A DNA stretch of 64,000 nt. Origin: Panagrolaimus kolymaensis. Lineage: Eukaryota > Nematoda > Chromadorea > Rhabditida > Panagrolaimidae. The position numbers and the translations under genes were made by a program. Location of the stretch: NCBI GenBank assembly GCA_028622995.1, contig JAJQJQ010000066.1:62001-126000 (forward strand). The letters are read 5' to 3'. The notes beneath the pieces were generated by a model. It saw only the letters and a list, made by a program, of their open reading frames with translations, was not told the DNA's origin and searched no databases. Position 1 is the first letter of the stretch. Each line of letters starts with the position of its first letter. Shown here piece by piece: positions 36,745 through 48,800 of this stretch.

Positions 36745-37933
36745 TTAGGCTTCATCAGGTTGACCAAAGTTGCTGTTTCCAAAGATAATGGCAGTGAGAA
36801 CTTGAAGGAGCAAAGCTGCAATGATGTATCCATATTGAAGATCGGTTGGAGTGATGACAGATTTCTTATCGATAGCAAGAGTAATCTAAAACGTTTATTG
36901 CAATTTTCTTAAACATAATAATAATCAAAACTTACTTGAAAATGAACCCATAAAAGAGCGCTGTTAGCAACGATGGCAATGATAGGACCCATAGCAAAAC
37001 CAGTGACAAAATATGCAAGAATATAAGATGCTACTGAACCAATACCACCAGCAATAACCATTAAACGTTGACGATCAGCAAAAAGTTCACGTGGACCAAG
37101 TTCATAATCAATCAAAAGACCCAAAGCAAGTGGAGATACAAAAAGTACAGCAGGTACAGTTGAAAGTAAACGAGCTCCAAATGCATGACCAACGATTGAA
37201 GCAACCAAGTATGCAAGTCCAAAAAGCCATACACGACGTTCAGTTTCATCTATGCCAGCATTTTTACGAAATTGAATATGAACGTAAATAGGAAGAGCAA
37301 AAAGTATTGCCAATTCAATGAAGGGATTGATGAAAGATGAATAAAGATAGCCAAGGAATGTTGCACCAGAAATTGTACCACTTGATAGACCAATACAAAG
37401 AACCGAGATGCCTGTAAAGAAAGAAATAAGAGTAAACAATGAAAGCAAGAACGAATGATGGAAGCTAGCATGATTGCAAAGAATTTGACTTTATACTATG
37501 ATTTTAGGTTAACAAGTTTGTGTAAAGTTTCAATCATAATTTGACGATTATAAAGACAATGAAAAAGCATTTTTTAAGCTCAAACAAATGATACACATAA
37601 GGTTCACATTCATAGGTACTAATATCAAAACTTTAAAGATAAAAAACCCTTACCAAGATACATTTCAAGCAAGTTATTACGTAAATCACGATCATTTTCA
37701 TCCAATGGTTCAGTATTGTTTACAGCAGCAGTAACAAAATCTTTAACATCATATGCAGTTGGTTCAATAATTTCACGAGTTTTTTCAATTAACGCTTGTG
37801 AATGATTTGCAAGACGAAAGATTCCATCATAAACAGCGATACCACGACGACGCATTGTTTCAACGGTGGTTTGAAGTTGTTCAACATAACGACGTGGAAC
37901 TTCTTGAAATGTTGTAGCTGTAGCTGTTGCCAT
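36745..37933 (-). CDS. Multi-pass membrane protein, possibly Bax-inhibitor-like
   Basis: Exons 37933-37654, 37411-36936 and 36885-36745 join in phase to 298 residues. The first ~95 residues are hydrophilic and helical (EVPRRYVEQLQTTVETMRRR). About seven hydrophobic segments follow, for example LGISVLCIGLSSGTISGATF, FINPFIELAILFALPIYVHI and MGPIIAIVANSALLWVHFQI. There is no signal peptide. The layout (soluble N-terminus, six or seven helices, short polar tail) recalls TMBIM/BI-1 proteins of the ER membrane, but I cannot see the conserved acidic pore residues with confidence, so this is a weak family guess. The presence of three in-phase exons with good splice sites makes the gene itself secure. 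Composition is less AT-biased than neighbours, suggesting good expression. Confidence 0.85.
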
Positions 37934-38822
37934 CTTCTTTTCTTTTTCTTTTTCTTTTTGTTGCGACGACTTGATCGAAGAAAGAAAACGACTTCTTTGA
38001 AATGAGCGATTTACAAAAAAATGAAAGAAGAAAATGTGAAATGACTACAGCGAAGAAAAAGTTATGCAAATTTATGTGAACGTTGAGAAAGCAAATTGCA
38101 TCATGCCACTGTTGTTGTTGAACAGCAAAAAGTAATAATGCATTTTTTTTTTACTGCAAACCTAAACTAAAGCAAATAATCAATGGATTCCAACACTAAA
38201 GGTGAAATCGATTTAGAGAATTCAAGATAAAGGTTGCTAAGAACTTTATTGGATTTTAATGAAACATAAAATTTATTTTTGGGGAATTGTAAATACCCTT
38301 TTCTTCAGCTTTGATTTTTTTACCTTTTTATTTTGGATTGCTTGGAGAACAAATCATCGCTTATTGTTAATCAAGATTCATAAAAAAATTTAATGCTTCT
38401 TACAATTATTATGATCTCTCAAGGAGTGCAGTAGAAAAATTCCCACTTTTAAAAGTCAAATATTTATAAACCAAAAGTTATCAAAGAATTAAAAAAAGAT
38501 AAATTCAATAACTAAACCCAATAATAAGCCATGGTAATTGTTTATTTTTTTGAAATCGCTCTCTTTTTTTTTTGCATTTCATTAAAGCAACCAAAGCTCG
38601 TTGTTTTCTTTTTTCTTTTTTGTTGTTTTCGTTCTATTTCTTTCCAATAGTTCGTGAGTGTCTGCAGCATTTTGTTTATCGAAAAAAACAACAACAATAT
38701 TTTCAGTGTTGTTGAAAGTGTGTTTACGTGCGTCTTCCTCCATAACTCTCTCCTTTTTTAACGTATATATTTATTTTAAAATCATTTTTAGTTTTCCACA
38801 AAAAAAATATTTTCCTACAAAA
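37934..38822. other. Divergent promoter region, no gene seen
   Basis: Separates the membrane protein gene (-) from DJ-1 (+). It holds long T and A runs. CATTTTTAG at about 38783-38791 is a probable trans-splice acceptor for DJ-1. Confidence 0.45.
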
Positions 38823-39483
38823 ATGACAACAAAAATTTTGGTTATTGGATTTAATGAAACTGAAGAAACGGAATTAATTATAACCGTGGATATTTTGCGT
38901 CGAGCTGAATTGGATGTAACCATTGCCAATTTGGATGATGAAGAATGCTTTACTTGCGTTCAAAAAACCACCATTAAAGCGGATAAATTTTTTAAGGATG
39001 TTGAAAATGAAACTTTTGATGCCGTTGTAATTCCTGGTGGTCCAGGATCAAAGAAAATTCATAAAGTAAGGAACCCTTTTAATTGCTTTTTTGCAATATT
39101 TTTATAAAACCATTTTAGAACGAACGCCTTTCATCTTTTCTTAAACGCCATGAAGAAGCTGGAAAGCTTTTATGTGCAATTTGTAGTGCTCCTTTAGTTT
39201 TCTCTCGAAATAATATTGGCGCAGGCGGCAAAATGACTTCTTATCCAGCTGATAAAGAAGAAATCACAAACGCTGGTTCGTCGTATCTTTTTTAAATGAA
39301 TCATTAATGAAAGAGAAAATTTCAGGATATGTTTATGAAGAATTAGATGTTGTGGTTTCAAACAATATCGTAACAAGTCGAGCCCCAGGAACTGCATTTG
39401 AATTTGCACTAAAAATTGTTGAAATTTTGGTTGGTGAAACCACTTCCATGGGAATTGCTAAAGCTCTTCTTTATGTTCAATAA
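38823..39483 (+). CDS. djr-1: DJ-1/PARK7 family protein
   Basis: Redox-responsive DJ-1 superfamily protein; family members act as glyoxalase/deglycase-type enzymes or oxidative-stress sensors. Exons 38823-39065, 39119-39275 and 39326-39483 join in phase to 185 residues (human 189). The nucleophile elbow is LLCAICSAP with Cys-103 (human Cys-106), and Glu-17 matches human Glu-18. VVIPGGPGS and SRAPGTAFEFALKIVEIL are family signatures. The human His-126 position reads Tyr (KMTSYP). Of the two secondary cysteines, one (FTC, human Cys-46) seems kept and the Cys-53 position is Lys. ATG 38823 gives a clean family-length N-terminus; the frame is open further upstream but that part is not DJ-1-like. 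Confidence 0.95.
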
Positions 39484-41087
39484 AAACAAGGATATGTTAT
39501 AATTAATTAATTAATTTTTATTACAAAACTTTCATAAAAGTTTTTTTTACATTTTTGTTTTTGAATTTTCGCTTATTAATAAAGAATTTAATCGAATTTA
39601 TTACCTTCTTGGAGCAAAAACAATGGTACGAATTTCCCATGCCGGAATCCAATCTAAACTTAAAATTCTTTATATATTTTTTTTTTGTTTTTAACTTCCA
39701 GACGCAAATGCTAAATGATTAAAAAAATTTCTCTTTCCAAAAAGTTAACTTTTATTTTTTTTACAGACGACGCTCACAAACTATAAGCTGCTTATGTTAA
39801 CCTAAAAATATCTTCTTCTTTTTTTATCTTTTTTTGTGATTTAATGAAACAAAAAAAATTTCATGCTTTAAAGTTTGAATTTTTCAAAGTGTTATAATTC
39901 CCCTTCTCATCATGAGTGTCACGTTTATTTATGAGCATTTTTATTTTTGTGAAAACATAAAAAAATTGCTTCAACTTTATTTTTGGAATTCATGCTTGTT
40001 TACTTGAGTTTTAATTTCTTATTTTCATTGGCTCTAGATATCAAAAAGTTATAATTAATGTTCAAATATCGCTTTTTATCTTTCAAGGTGTTTACCAAAA
40101 AAAGAGAAAAGTAATGTATACTTAGTCTTGGGTGGCCATAGTTACCATGAATGTTGTTGTCCATGCATAGGCAGACACCATCGTCGGCATCGTTATAAGT
40201 GGCAGCCATCTTTACCAAATATGGCTAAAGTGAGAGTAAATTTACTTAGAAGTACAAAAGTTTAATCAATCTTTCCTTCGTTTTCTTTTTTTCGTTTTAA
40301 ATTTTATTTCTGTAATAATAAAGTTGGAAACCTGCTTTATTTTTAACTACTTTTAAAAAAACTTTTTTAAAACTCAAAAGCGATTAAAACTTTTTTTTTG
40401 TCGTATCCCATTCAATTTCATGTTCGTAGTTCATTTCAATTGAATTTATTCTTTCACCTTTGCTTCCCTACTCTTTTTTTTTCTTTTATGCTTTGATTTT
40501 TAAAACAAACAATAGCCTTTTTTCTTTTTTCTGCAATCGGAAGTCGTCTTCTCGAGATTAAAAACGCAAACAAACAAAAAAGGTTTCTCAACCTTTTAGT
40601 TTTTTTCTCACCAAATTTTGCAAACTCACTTATTAGCTAGCTTTTACTTACTTGTCCAAACTTTGTACAGTTTTTTTATTTTTAAAATTAAAAATTACAC
40701 CTTTGAGTTTCCATAAATTGTCAATTTGCTTTTTTACCTCCGCAAAAAAAAGTCATAATTATGGTGGAAGTGATGGTCCAATTTTGTGTTGAATTTTTGT
40801 CAACTTTTGAGCCTCTCCATCTTAGACACATTTTTTGTTTCTATGTGACTTGACACAAAAAAGATTTAGATAATAAAATAATTGAAAATATAAAGCACGA
40901 AAAAAAAGTCACTGAAAAAGATGTTGAGTCTTTATTTTTTTTTCAACATTAAATCGTAGTATTATAAATGCTTTTTTGATCGTGAATTAACTTGCAACTA
41001 TTTTAGTCTGCTTTTTTTTGTTGTTGCATTTTTACTTCTTTTTTGAATCAATTCTAAAATGGTTAAATTTTTTAGAAAGAAGAAAAC
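39484..41087. other. Intergenic with one exon-like island
   Basis: AT-rich spacer. At about 40225-40127 on the - strand is a distinctly GC-richer island preceded by a CACTTTAG acceptor-like site and ending near a possible GTATAC donor. It reads open (MAATYNDADDGVCLCMDNN...). It could be an isolated exon or a structured RNA, since the same bases form a possible GGTG...CACC hairpin. Otherwise nothing is seen. Confidence 0.35.
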
Positions 41088-43265
41088 ATGAGTTTACCAA
41101 AGACGAATAATGATAAAGTTTTGGTAAGCTTTTTTTGCTTAAATGGTTTCTAAGGAGTTCTTTAAAAAATGTTACTAAAAATTTCGACGGGAAAAGTCAA
41201 AGGATTTATTTTAAATTTTCGAATGAGAAACTCACATGTATTTGTTGAAAAAAAAATTGCGTAAAAAATGAAAAAATTGATGACGATTATGTTTTTTTGT
41301 GAAAATAATTCGAGGCAATTATGTTTTTATAAAAAGTATTTTTTTTTTTGAGCTATCAATATTCTCTCAGAAAAAGGTCTTAAACTAACTAACATCAAAT
41401 CGTTTTCAGTTAAACAATGGCACATGTCAAACTCAAAATCAACGACAATGGAAATCGTTGATATTTGGTTTATTTCACAAATTTACTCCGTTTCCAGAAG
41501 TAACAACATCAGGTTCAAAAATTGCATGCATCGTTATTTTTATTCTTGGATTTATTCCACTTTTATTTAGAACAATATTTTTATTAGGAAAACTTCAAGA
41601 AACTACCGTATGCTTACCTCTCTTTTTTCATTATTCAAGTTTTTTAATTAACTTTTCAGTTATTTTCCTTAAATTGGGCTTACGCCTTGCCAATGGCATT
41701 TTTAAGTATGCATTCAATTGTTGCATTTGTAACACTTTTTACACTTGCAAAAAATAATTTTTATAATGAATTTACAAAAAAGTACACCAAAGTTATTGGA
41801 TTTGAAGTAAGAGTTCTTTAATTCGGATTCTTTAAAATAATAATTTTCCAGATTCCGACTGGAACACCATTTGTCACCGCTCATATTTTACTTGGAATAT
41901 TTATGTCATTCTTTATTTTTTCCCATTTATTTTTTGTTTATGAAAATTCTCAAACCTATGATCATTATATGTATGGTGGCAATCTCACAGTAAATTCATC
42001 GGCAACATTTCGTGATAGCATGTTTGGCCCAGCTGATATTTATCGCATTGATACGGTTGTCGTAGTTTGGGCTACTTTTGTTTCTTCATTAGCTTTGGTT
42101 ATATATAATTTAGTTGCAAATACCGTTGTTGCAACATGTGAGAAATTTAATGAACAACTCAAAAAAGCAGCTGAAGCTGATGAACTTGATAAAATTGAAA
42201 TCCTTTCTGATTATCGAAATCAAAATCGAGAGTTGCTTGATTTAGCAAACTTTGGATTTTCCCAATTTGGTGGGCTTGTTACATTCACATTTATTGCTGG
42301 ATTTACGACACAAGTTTTGAGCGCTTTTGTTACTCGAAGTTTTATGGAAGAAATTTTGACGCTAACCAAAATTCATTCATTTATTTTTATGATTTTGGGT
42401 AAGTTTCTTTTAGGGTTCCATCCCCCGGGTTAATGGTCCACGGGGAGGGAGAGGGAGGGGAGGACACGCCGCGGGGAGGTTTTTACGGGGGATTTTAGCA
42501 CGTACTACTTACTCCCTGTGGGTGTTAGAAAAAAAAAATTTTTTTGTTGTAAATATGACGGGGGATTTTTCTTTACATACTCCTCTCTGTGTTACATTTT
42601 TTTGACGGGGGCTGAGGCTCACGGGTAGGGTTGTCAAAAAAGATTTCCCGGGAAATTCCCGATTTTTCCTGGGAAATTTCCCATTTCCCGGGAAATTCGA
42701 CAACCCTACTCACGGGGAGGGAGGCACGGGGAGCAAAAATCGGCGGGGGGAAGGGGGATCCCCCTAGGGGGCGGGAGGGGGATGGAACCCTAGTTTCTTT
42801 ACAGCTTTTCTTCTTGAAAAATAAAAGAAAGGCTATTGATTTCTCATTTCGAAAGCCTAAAATCTTTTATCTTCGTATATACATACTTCCAAAATTAACC
42901 GTTTTTTTAAAGCTAATGAAATAAGATAAACACTATAATTTTCGTTGGAAATAATTACCATTAACGTGTATACATATATTTTAGGATTGCTCATAATTAT
43001 GGCAGGTGTTAAAAGAACTTCAGACTTTGTTCATAAACTTGCAGAAACCAGTAATTTAGTGCTCTTCGAATCATCAATTTATTCTGAACCAAATGAAAAA
43101 CTTTCCTTGATTGCCACAAATATTGTTTTTCGAATCGAACATAGTCATTATTTACCAAAAGTTTTTTCAAGCTTTAAAATTAATGAAAAATTCTTTCAAC
43201 GCGCTTTTCTTTTAATTCCATTCATCATCGAATATCTTAATGCTTATCGAAAATATGTTCCTTGA
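41088..43265 (+). CDS. Gustatory-receptor-like multi-pass membrane protein
   Basis: Exons 41088-41123, 41410-41607, 41660-41806, 41852-42398 and 42985-43265 join in phase to 402 residues. About seven hydrophobic helices are visible. The intracellular loop reads EILSDYRNQNRELLDLANFG followed by a helix, the arrangement (Tyr/Arg, then L-x-x-L-x-x-x-N) typical of insect Gr and nematode GUR/LITE-1/EGL-47 receptors before helix 6. The C-terminus has a short FSSFKINEKFF stretch before the last helix, matching the family's F-x-I-N pattern. I infer a gustatory-receptor-like (inverted topology) protein, but this family diverges fast and the match is by pattern only. The acceptor at 41074 precedes the ATG by 13 bases. 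The last intron (42399-42984) hosts nested transposons. Confidence 0.78.
42411..42792. mobile_element. GC-rich hAT-like MITE in an intron
   Basis: Perfect 16-base terminal inverted repeats, TAGGGTTCCATCCCCC (42411-42426) and its complement (42777-42792), flanked by an exact 8-base direct repeat GTTTCTTT (42403-42410 and 42793-42800). An 8-base target duplication with TIRs starting YAGGG is the hAT superfamily pattern. The inside is GC-rich with CACGGGGAGG-like runs, unlike the host DNA, and carries no coding frame. It begins four bases after the donor of the last intron of the gustatory-receptor-like gene, on an intron that otherwise is about 200 bases. A second MITE is inserted inside it. 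Confidence 0.88.
42626..42708. mobile_element. 83-bp hAT-like MITE nested in the larger MITE
   Basis: TIRs TAGGGTTGTC (42626-42635) and GACAACCCTA (42699-42708), flanked by an exact 8-base direct repeat CTCACGGG (42618-42625 and 42709-42716). The interior is built of TTTCCCGGGAAA palindromes. It is among the smallest elements one could expect to move. The duplicated CTCACGGG belongs to the outer element, so this insertion is the younger of the two. Confidence 0.88.
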
Positions 43266-43879
43266 ATATTTGTTTAATTTTGTTTTAATCTCGCTTTTTT
43301 TTAAAGTTTAATAAAGTTTTAAAAAATTTTGTAAAATATTTTGTAAGATAGCACAAAGACAGACGATCGTACCAACATAAATGATTCTTTCAAAATAATA
43401 AAAAATAAATACATCATTTTTAAAAGTAAAAAGGGTTTATAATAGTTTTAATATCACATTCTTTTTCCTCCCATTAATTATGTATCTTCTTTTCACATGT
43501 CACTAGCTCACAAAGCTTTGGTCAAACTTTGTTTCACCCAAATGGTCAAAGGTTTTAATAGGAAGAACATAAATAATGGCTCTTAGCTTTTCATAGATGC
43601 TATAACACCATGTGAGTCAACTATAGCAGAAAAGAGAAATTATTTTCACTTTCAAAAACGATTAGATGATTGTTGTTTATAACGTTAAAAAGGTGTGGCA
43701 TGGAACAATAATAAAGTGAAGAGCGAATGTTAAACAGCCATTGATTTGCAAGAAAAAGATTTTCGTGTCTTCCTTCCCAATAGCATCATTTTAAAAAAAT
43801 ACTTTTTTGTAATTACATATATTGATTTTTCATATACTTTTATTAGATCATAAATATCAAATCCTTTATAGTATCAATA
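43266..43879. other. Intergenic, no gene seen
   Basis: Spacer between two + strand genes. AATAAAG follows the first gene at about 43309. A TTTTATTAG acceptor-like site at about 43838-43846 may be the trans-splice site for the next gene. Confidence 0.4.
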
Positions 43880-45820
43880 ATGAGTGTGTGTAAAATGTGT
43901 GGAACTTCTCATAAAAAGGATGAATGTCCAGCAGCAAATTTCAAATGTGTTTGGTGCGATAAACCTGGACATTATTCAAAACTTTGCTATTTTGCCGATA
44001 AAGATTTGGGTAAAACTTCTATGAATTAAAATGTTTCTTTCTAATTTATGTTTTGTAGAAAAAAGACAAGAAACAGAACTGAATGAATTGTGTCGAATTG
44101 TATATGACGCTGCGAATATAAAATACGGGAAAAATGTGATTGAAGATGAACTTGAGGAAAGAAAGAATAAAGCTTTAGAAATTCGATTGAAAAGTATTAA
44201 AAAGCAATTTAAAAGGCTTCGAGATGCTTCGAAAGTGGAATTATGCTTTTTACTGGATATCACTGGAAGTATGGATGAGCACATGGATGAAGTTCATAAA
44301 AGTATTAAACGAATCGTAAATTATTTATTAGCTGTTAACAAAAACCCCAATGGAATTGCCAAAGGATTGCGACTAGCTTTTGTTGGATATCGAGATTTTG
44401 GTGATGAAGAAGTTGGATTGAGACAAATTGAAACATTGAATTTTACTGAATCAATTAAACAGTTTGAAACGTTTGTCGGCAACCTTAAAGCCGATGGTGG
44501 AGGTTTCGATGGACCCGAAGATGTGTTTGGTGGATTGGAAGCTGCTTTAGCCCTCGATTGGCAGGAAGATTATGGCACCAAAGTTATTTTTCATTTAGCT
44601 GATTATCCATGCCATGGAAAAAAGTATCATGATCGATTCGATAATTATCCTAATGGAGATCCCAAAGGTCGAACAGAGCAACAACTTTTTTCACAAATTC
44701 GCCGAAAACAAATGCAATATTGTTTTGGAAGAATTACGGAAAAAACAGATGGAATGATTGAAATATTTTCACAAGTATATGGCCAAAGAATAACTGAATT
44801 TAATATGAGCAATGTTGAATCTCTTTTTAATTCGGTGACCATAGCTGTGAAAACTTCAGTTACAACGAACATCGAAAAAGAAGGAGATCTTACTTTGACG
44901 GATAGAGAAGGTGAACCTAGAATAGAGCGAAATTACACTCTCGATGAAGCAGAACCAAATTGGAATCATTTAACCCAACAAATTGGAAATATTATTACTT
45001 ATAAATATCCAACGTTAAAAGAGATCACTAAATTTGAAATTTTAAAAGAAGAAGAATATAAAAAAGAAAGTCCAGAAAAGAAAATGAAAATGCGTTTTAA
45101 AATTGCCATGGATCCATTTGCAAAAGGTGGAGATCGTTTAGCATATTTCGGCCTAGATGAAACTTATTCAGCTGTGGATGAAATTGTTCTCAAAGAATAT
45201 ATCAGTGATCGACAAAAAGATAATACATCAAAGCTTTATAAAGTTCCAACTGAAATTTCTACGGTTGCAAAGTTTTTTGCTGCTCGATTCAATAAAAAAT
45301 TATTGGAAGCAAAGGTTGAAGCTGTGGAAATAACATTTTTAAAGATACGTACTTTGAAAGTCTACGATGCAGAAGGGAAATCGAGGTATTTATGCGTGGA
45401 ACCAAGATTTCGCGCTCCAGCAAAATTTGTAAAGTTTACAAACAACGCAAATTTTTCAATGAGCGTTGACGCTGCAAAGGAAAATGGAATTGATTTAAAG
45501 TTTGTTCAAATGTTAATGGCATTTTCGCATTTTACTTTTGAGGTAAGCTTGCTTATAATTTTCCAGAAATATTAAAAGCTCAAGTTTTTTTTCTTCAGGA
45601 AAGCGATGGATATCTTATGATTGTGGATCTTCAAGGTGTAATTAGCCACCATGATAACGATGCCACCAAAGATAAACAGAAAATCACTTTGACCGATCCA
45701 GCAATTCATTGCAAAAATCTTCTTCGTTTTCCCAAAACCAATGGAGGTGAAGATGGAATGAATTTATTTTTTGAGCAACATATTTGTAATTTATATTGTA
45801 CAGCATTGGGTTTGAGATAA
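43880..45820 (+). CDS. Zinc-knuckle, vWA-domain alpha-kinase (VwkA-like)
   Basis: Exons 43880-44009, 44059-45542 and 45599-45820 join in phase to 611 residues. Residues 4-41 hold two Cys/His knuckles, CKMCGTSHKKDEC and a canonical CCHC, CVWCDKPGHYSKLC. A vWA domain follows, with the MIDAS start CFLLDITGSMDEHMDEV (Asp-110 to Ser-114). The C-terminal ~220 residues are an alpha-kinase: MDPFAKGGDRLAYF, IVLKEY (ATP lysine), RYLCVEPRF, AFSHFTFEESDGYLMIVDLQG (catalytic Asp-548), LTDPAIH, GGEDGMNLFF, and the zinc site QHICNLYC (His-599, Cys-601, Cys-605). vWA plus alpha-kinase is the architecture of Dictyostelium VwkA, an atypical kinase linked to myosin II regulation. The zinc knuckles, which suggest nucleic-acid binding, are an addition I do not know from that family. 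All catalytic and zinc residues appear intact. Confidence 0.92.
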
Positions 45821-48800
45821 TAACACAAACTAAATTGATAGTAAGCATATTGTTTTAAAATAAAAGTAATTTAAAGAGAAAAAGTGAAATCCTTAATTAA
45901 AAGACATTTATTTCTTCTTTGAATCTTATCTTTGTAAGCCATCACATTGCTTTCGTTTTTATTTCTAACTCGGTTGACCTGTTTTAAACAACAAAAAAAA
46001 AGTAGACGCTTCAGTGACTTTCCATTTTTAGTTTTCAATTTTTTCGCAATTAATTTTCAGATTTTTTTTTCCTCAAATATCTTAGATAAGCTTACACTTT
46101 CACGTATGTTGGATTTTCACTTTTTTTGAAATTTTTATTTCTTTAATACTCATGGTTGCAACTTCATATAAATATGGGTTTGCTCTATATCAATTTACTT
46201 ATTATTGGCCCCAAAAATAATTTTTAAACCCTTTTGCTTCTTTTGAGAATTCGTTTGATTAAAAAATTAAGGAAAAGAAAAAATGTCTGTGTCAAAAACA
46301 GTTGTTTCTTTCCGGTTCAATTTCAAGTTTTTCTCTTCCTCCTTCAATCAAATGAAGAAAAAAAATTCATGTCAACGCTTCCAACCACAACCATTTTTTG
46401 TTTAACGAACACTAACGAAAATGTAAACTAATCCATCATTACCCCTTTCATTCACTCATTCAAAGTCTCATCATGAGCGCTCTAAAATAATCTTTACTCA
46501 AAAAATTATTTTCAATTTTGTTTCAAACAAAAAAATTTCATCAGTCAAAAAAATCTTTTGTCCTCATTATTCGGTTTTGGATTGACGACGACTGACGACA
46601 GCTGCTGCTGCACTGCACTCTCTCAACAACCCACAAAAATAAGTCTAATTTTTTTTGTTGTTGCTTTATTTGTTTCTTTTTTGCTTTTGTTTTAAAAGAT
46701 CAAATTCATTTTAAATAAAATATCACAATTTCCGGAACAAACAACGAACGTCAAAAATGTTAATGATTGAAGCAAGCAATTGCGATGAATAAGACATACT
46801 GATTGATTCTTTTCTTTTTCTTTTTGATAATCATTTTTCGGAATGAAATTTAATCAAATTTTATTATTTAAAAATTTTTTAAATTAGAACACATAACCTT
46901 GTCAAATGATAAACAAATTATTATGGATTTGAGATGATCGCTTATGTTCGTTCCGTTCTTCTTTGATTCTAAATTTTCTGTGCTAAAATTTTGATTGAAT
47001 CGAATAACTTTTAATCAGCTTTTATTAGACCGATCAAACACCTTGAATAATTTTAAGGAATTATTTTTTAACAAACCGATGAAAGTGTATAACTTTGTAA
47101 TATATCCGTTTTTGAAGCTTAGATCACGTTGTTTTTTGCCCTCTAAGAATTGCACGATTTTACATATTTCAGCAATCTTATGATGTCAAAAATATTAGTG
47201 ACTTTGGTGCACACGATACTTTTTAATTTATCCATGATTCATTATACCTTGCGAAGTTTTTTCTAGAGCAACGCCATGTTATGAGATCATTTTAAATCTT
47301 TCAAACGCATAAGTGCCTGCCACCTTTCCTTGAGCATTTTTTTTGTTTGAAAAAAAAAACACTTTTCGAAACTCCATGCTACTTCATTGTTATTTATTTC
47401 TTTTTTCTTTTATTTCCTTTTCGTCTAAGCTTCCTTTCCTTCCGATTAATATATTCATAGGTATGCGTTATTTTTTTTTGATGTCATCTTTGATGTGACC
47501 AGCTTCTGTGTCAACAATTCAAAAGAATATTGTTTTGATTTTTTTACGAAAAAAATATTCCTCTTCCTCTCTTTTTTTTCTTCTTTGTTGGCTCATTGGC
47601 TCATAGGTTCACCACAGGGAAGCGTGGCCTTGACTCTCATTCAAGTCACTTGTTCCATATTTTTCTAATGTGTTTGGTTTCATATCCCATCCATTTTTTA
47701 TCCCCTCCATTTTAGGACTATTTATTTTTTTTTTTAATTTAGTTTTAGACTGCATATTTTTCTATTTAGCAATAAAAAATGCACTAATAATCTTTCAAAA
47801 GTTTATATATTCGCAAACATATTTTTGCACTTTCATTTTTCTTCTCACCTTAAAATGCACGTTTTCTATCAACAGCCACAAGCAGCCGCTGATGTTGTTG
47901 TTTTTTTTTCCCGCTATTTGAGTACAACAACAATATTGTCTCTTTTTCTCTCTCTCACCATCGTCGTTGAAATCATTATTAGAATGGTATTCGATCTCTA
48001 AAAAACATTCACCATTCTTCATTCCTCAAAGGAAAAAAAAATGTTTCATTGCTTTGTTTACGTATTTTTTTCGTTCTTTCTCCACGTGTCGCTTGTTTTT
48101 CCATGATTTTTTTTCTCTCTCTTTCAAAATTCCCTCACATTTTTTTAAAATTCTTGTCTGTCTTTTTTTACTTACTGAAATATTATTCAAACTCATGGAC
48201 TTTCTTGATCAACTTTGAGCAACATGATTATCATGAGAAATGAAAGAAAGATGAAAGTGTTAAAAAGCATTTTTCTTATTTAAAGTTTCATCGCTATCCT
48301 TGATTCCAACATCATCATTATTCATAACGATGATGATTATTTGCTGCTGTTGCTCATTAAACATTTTTGTAACCTGTTTCATTCCTTCTCTTCCTTGTTG
48401 CTTTTCCGCAATTTTTTTTTCTTGTTCAAACTTAAGCTTGTTTTCTTCTTTGCTGAAAAGAATATTTTTATGACACCTGAAAATGCTTCATTGCAAATGA
48501 AAGACATGTTTTTTGGATTGCGTTTTTCTATGTTTTTTTTTCTCTCTCCAAAGTGCTTCGTCATTTGCCAGCTTTTTTTTTCTTTCTGCAGCGAAAGCAA
48601 GCTATTTTCATGCTTTTATTAATTTTTCTACTATTTTTTTTGCTGCCATAAAATTACGTCAATTTTTAAGCTCATTTTACGGTTGTTTTGCTCCTTTTTT
48701 AAAAAGTGTGAAAGTGCTTTCTTCGTCCATTTTAAAGCTGCTTGGTCGTTGAGCATTTTTCCTTCAAGAAAAAAACCCCTACAAGGTAAAAATGGTTTTT

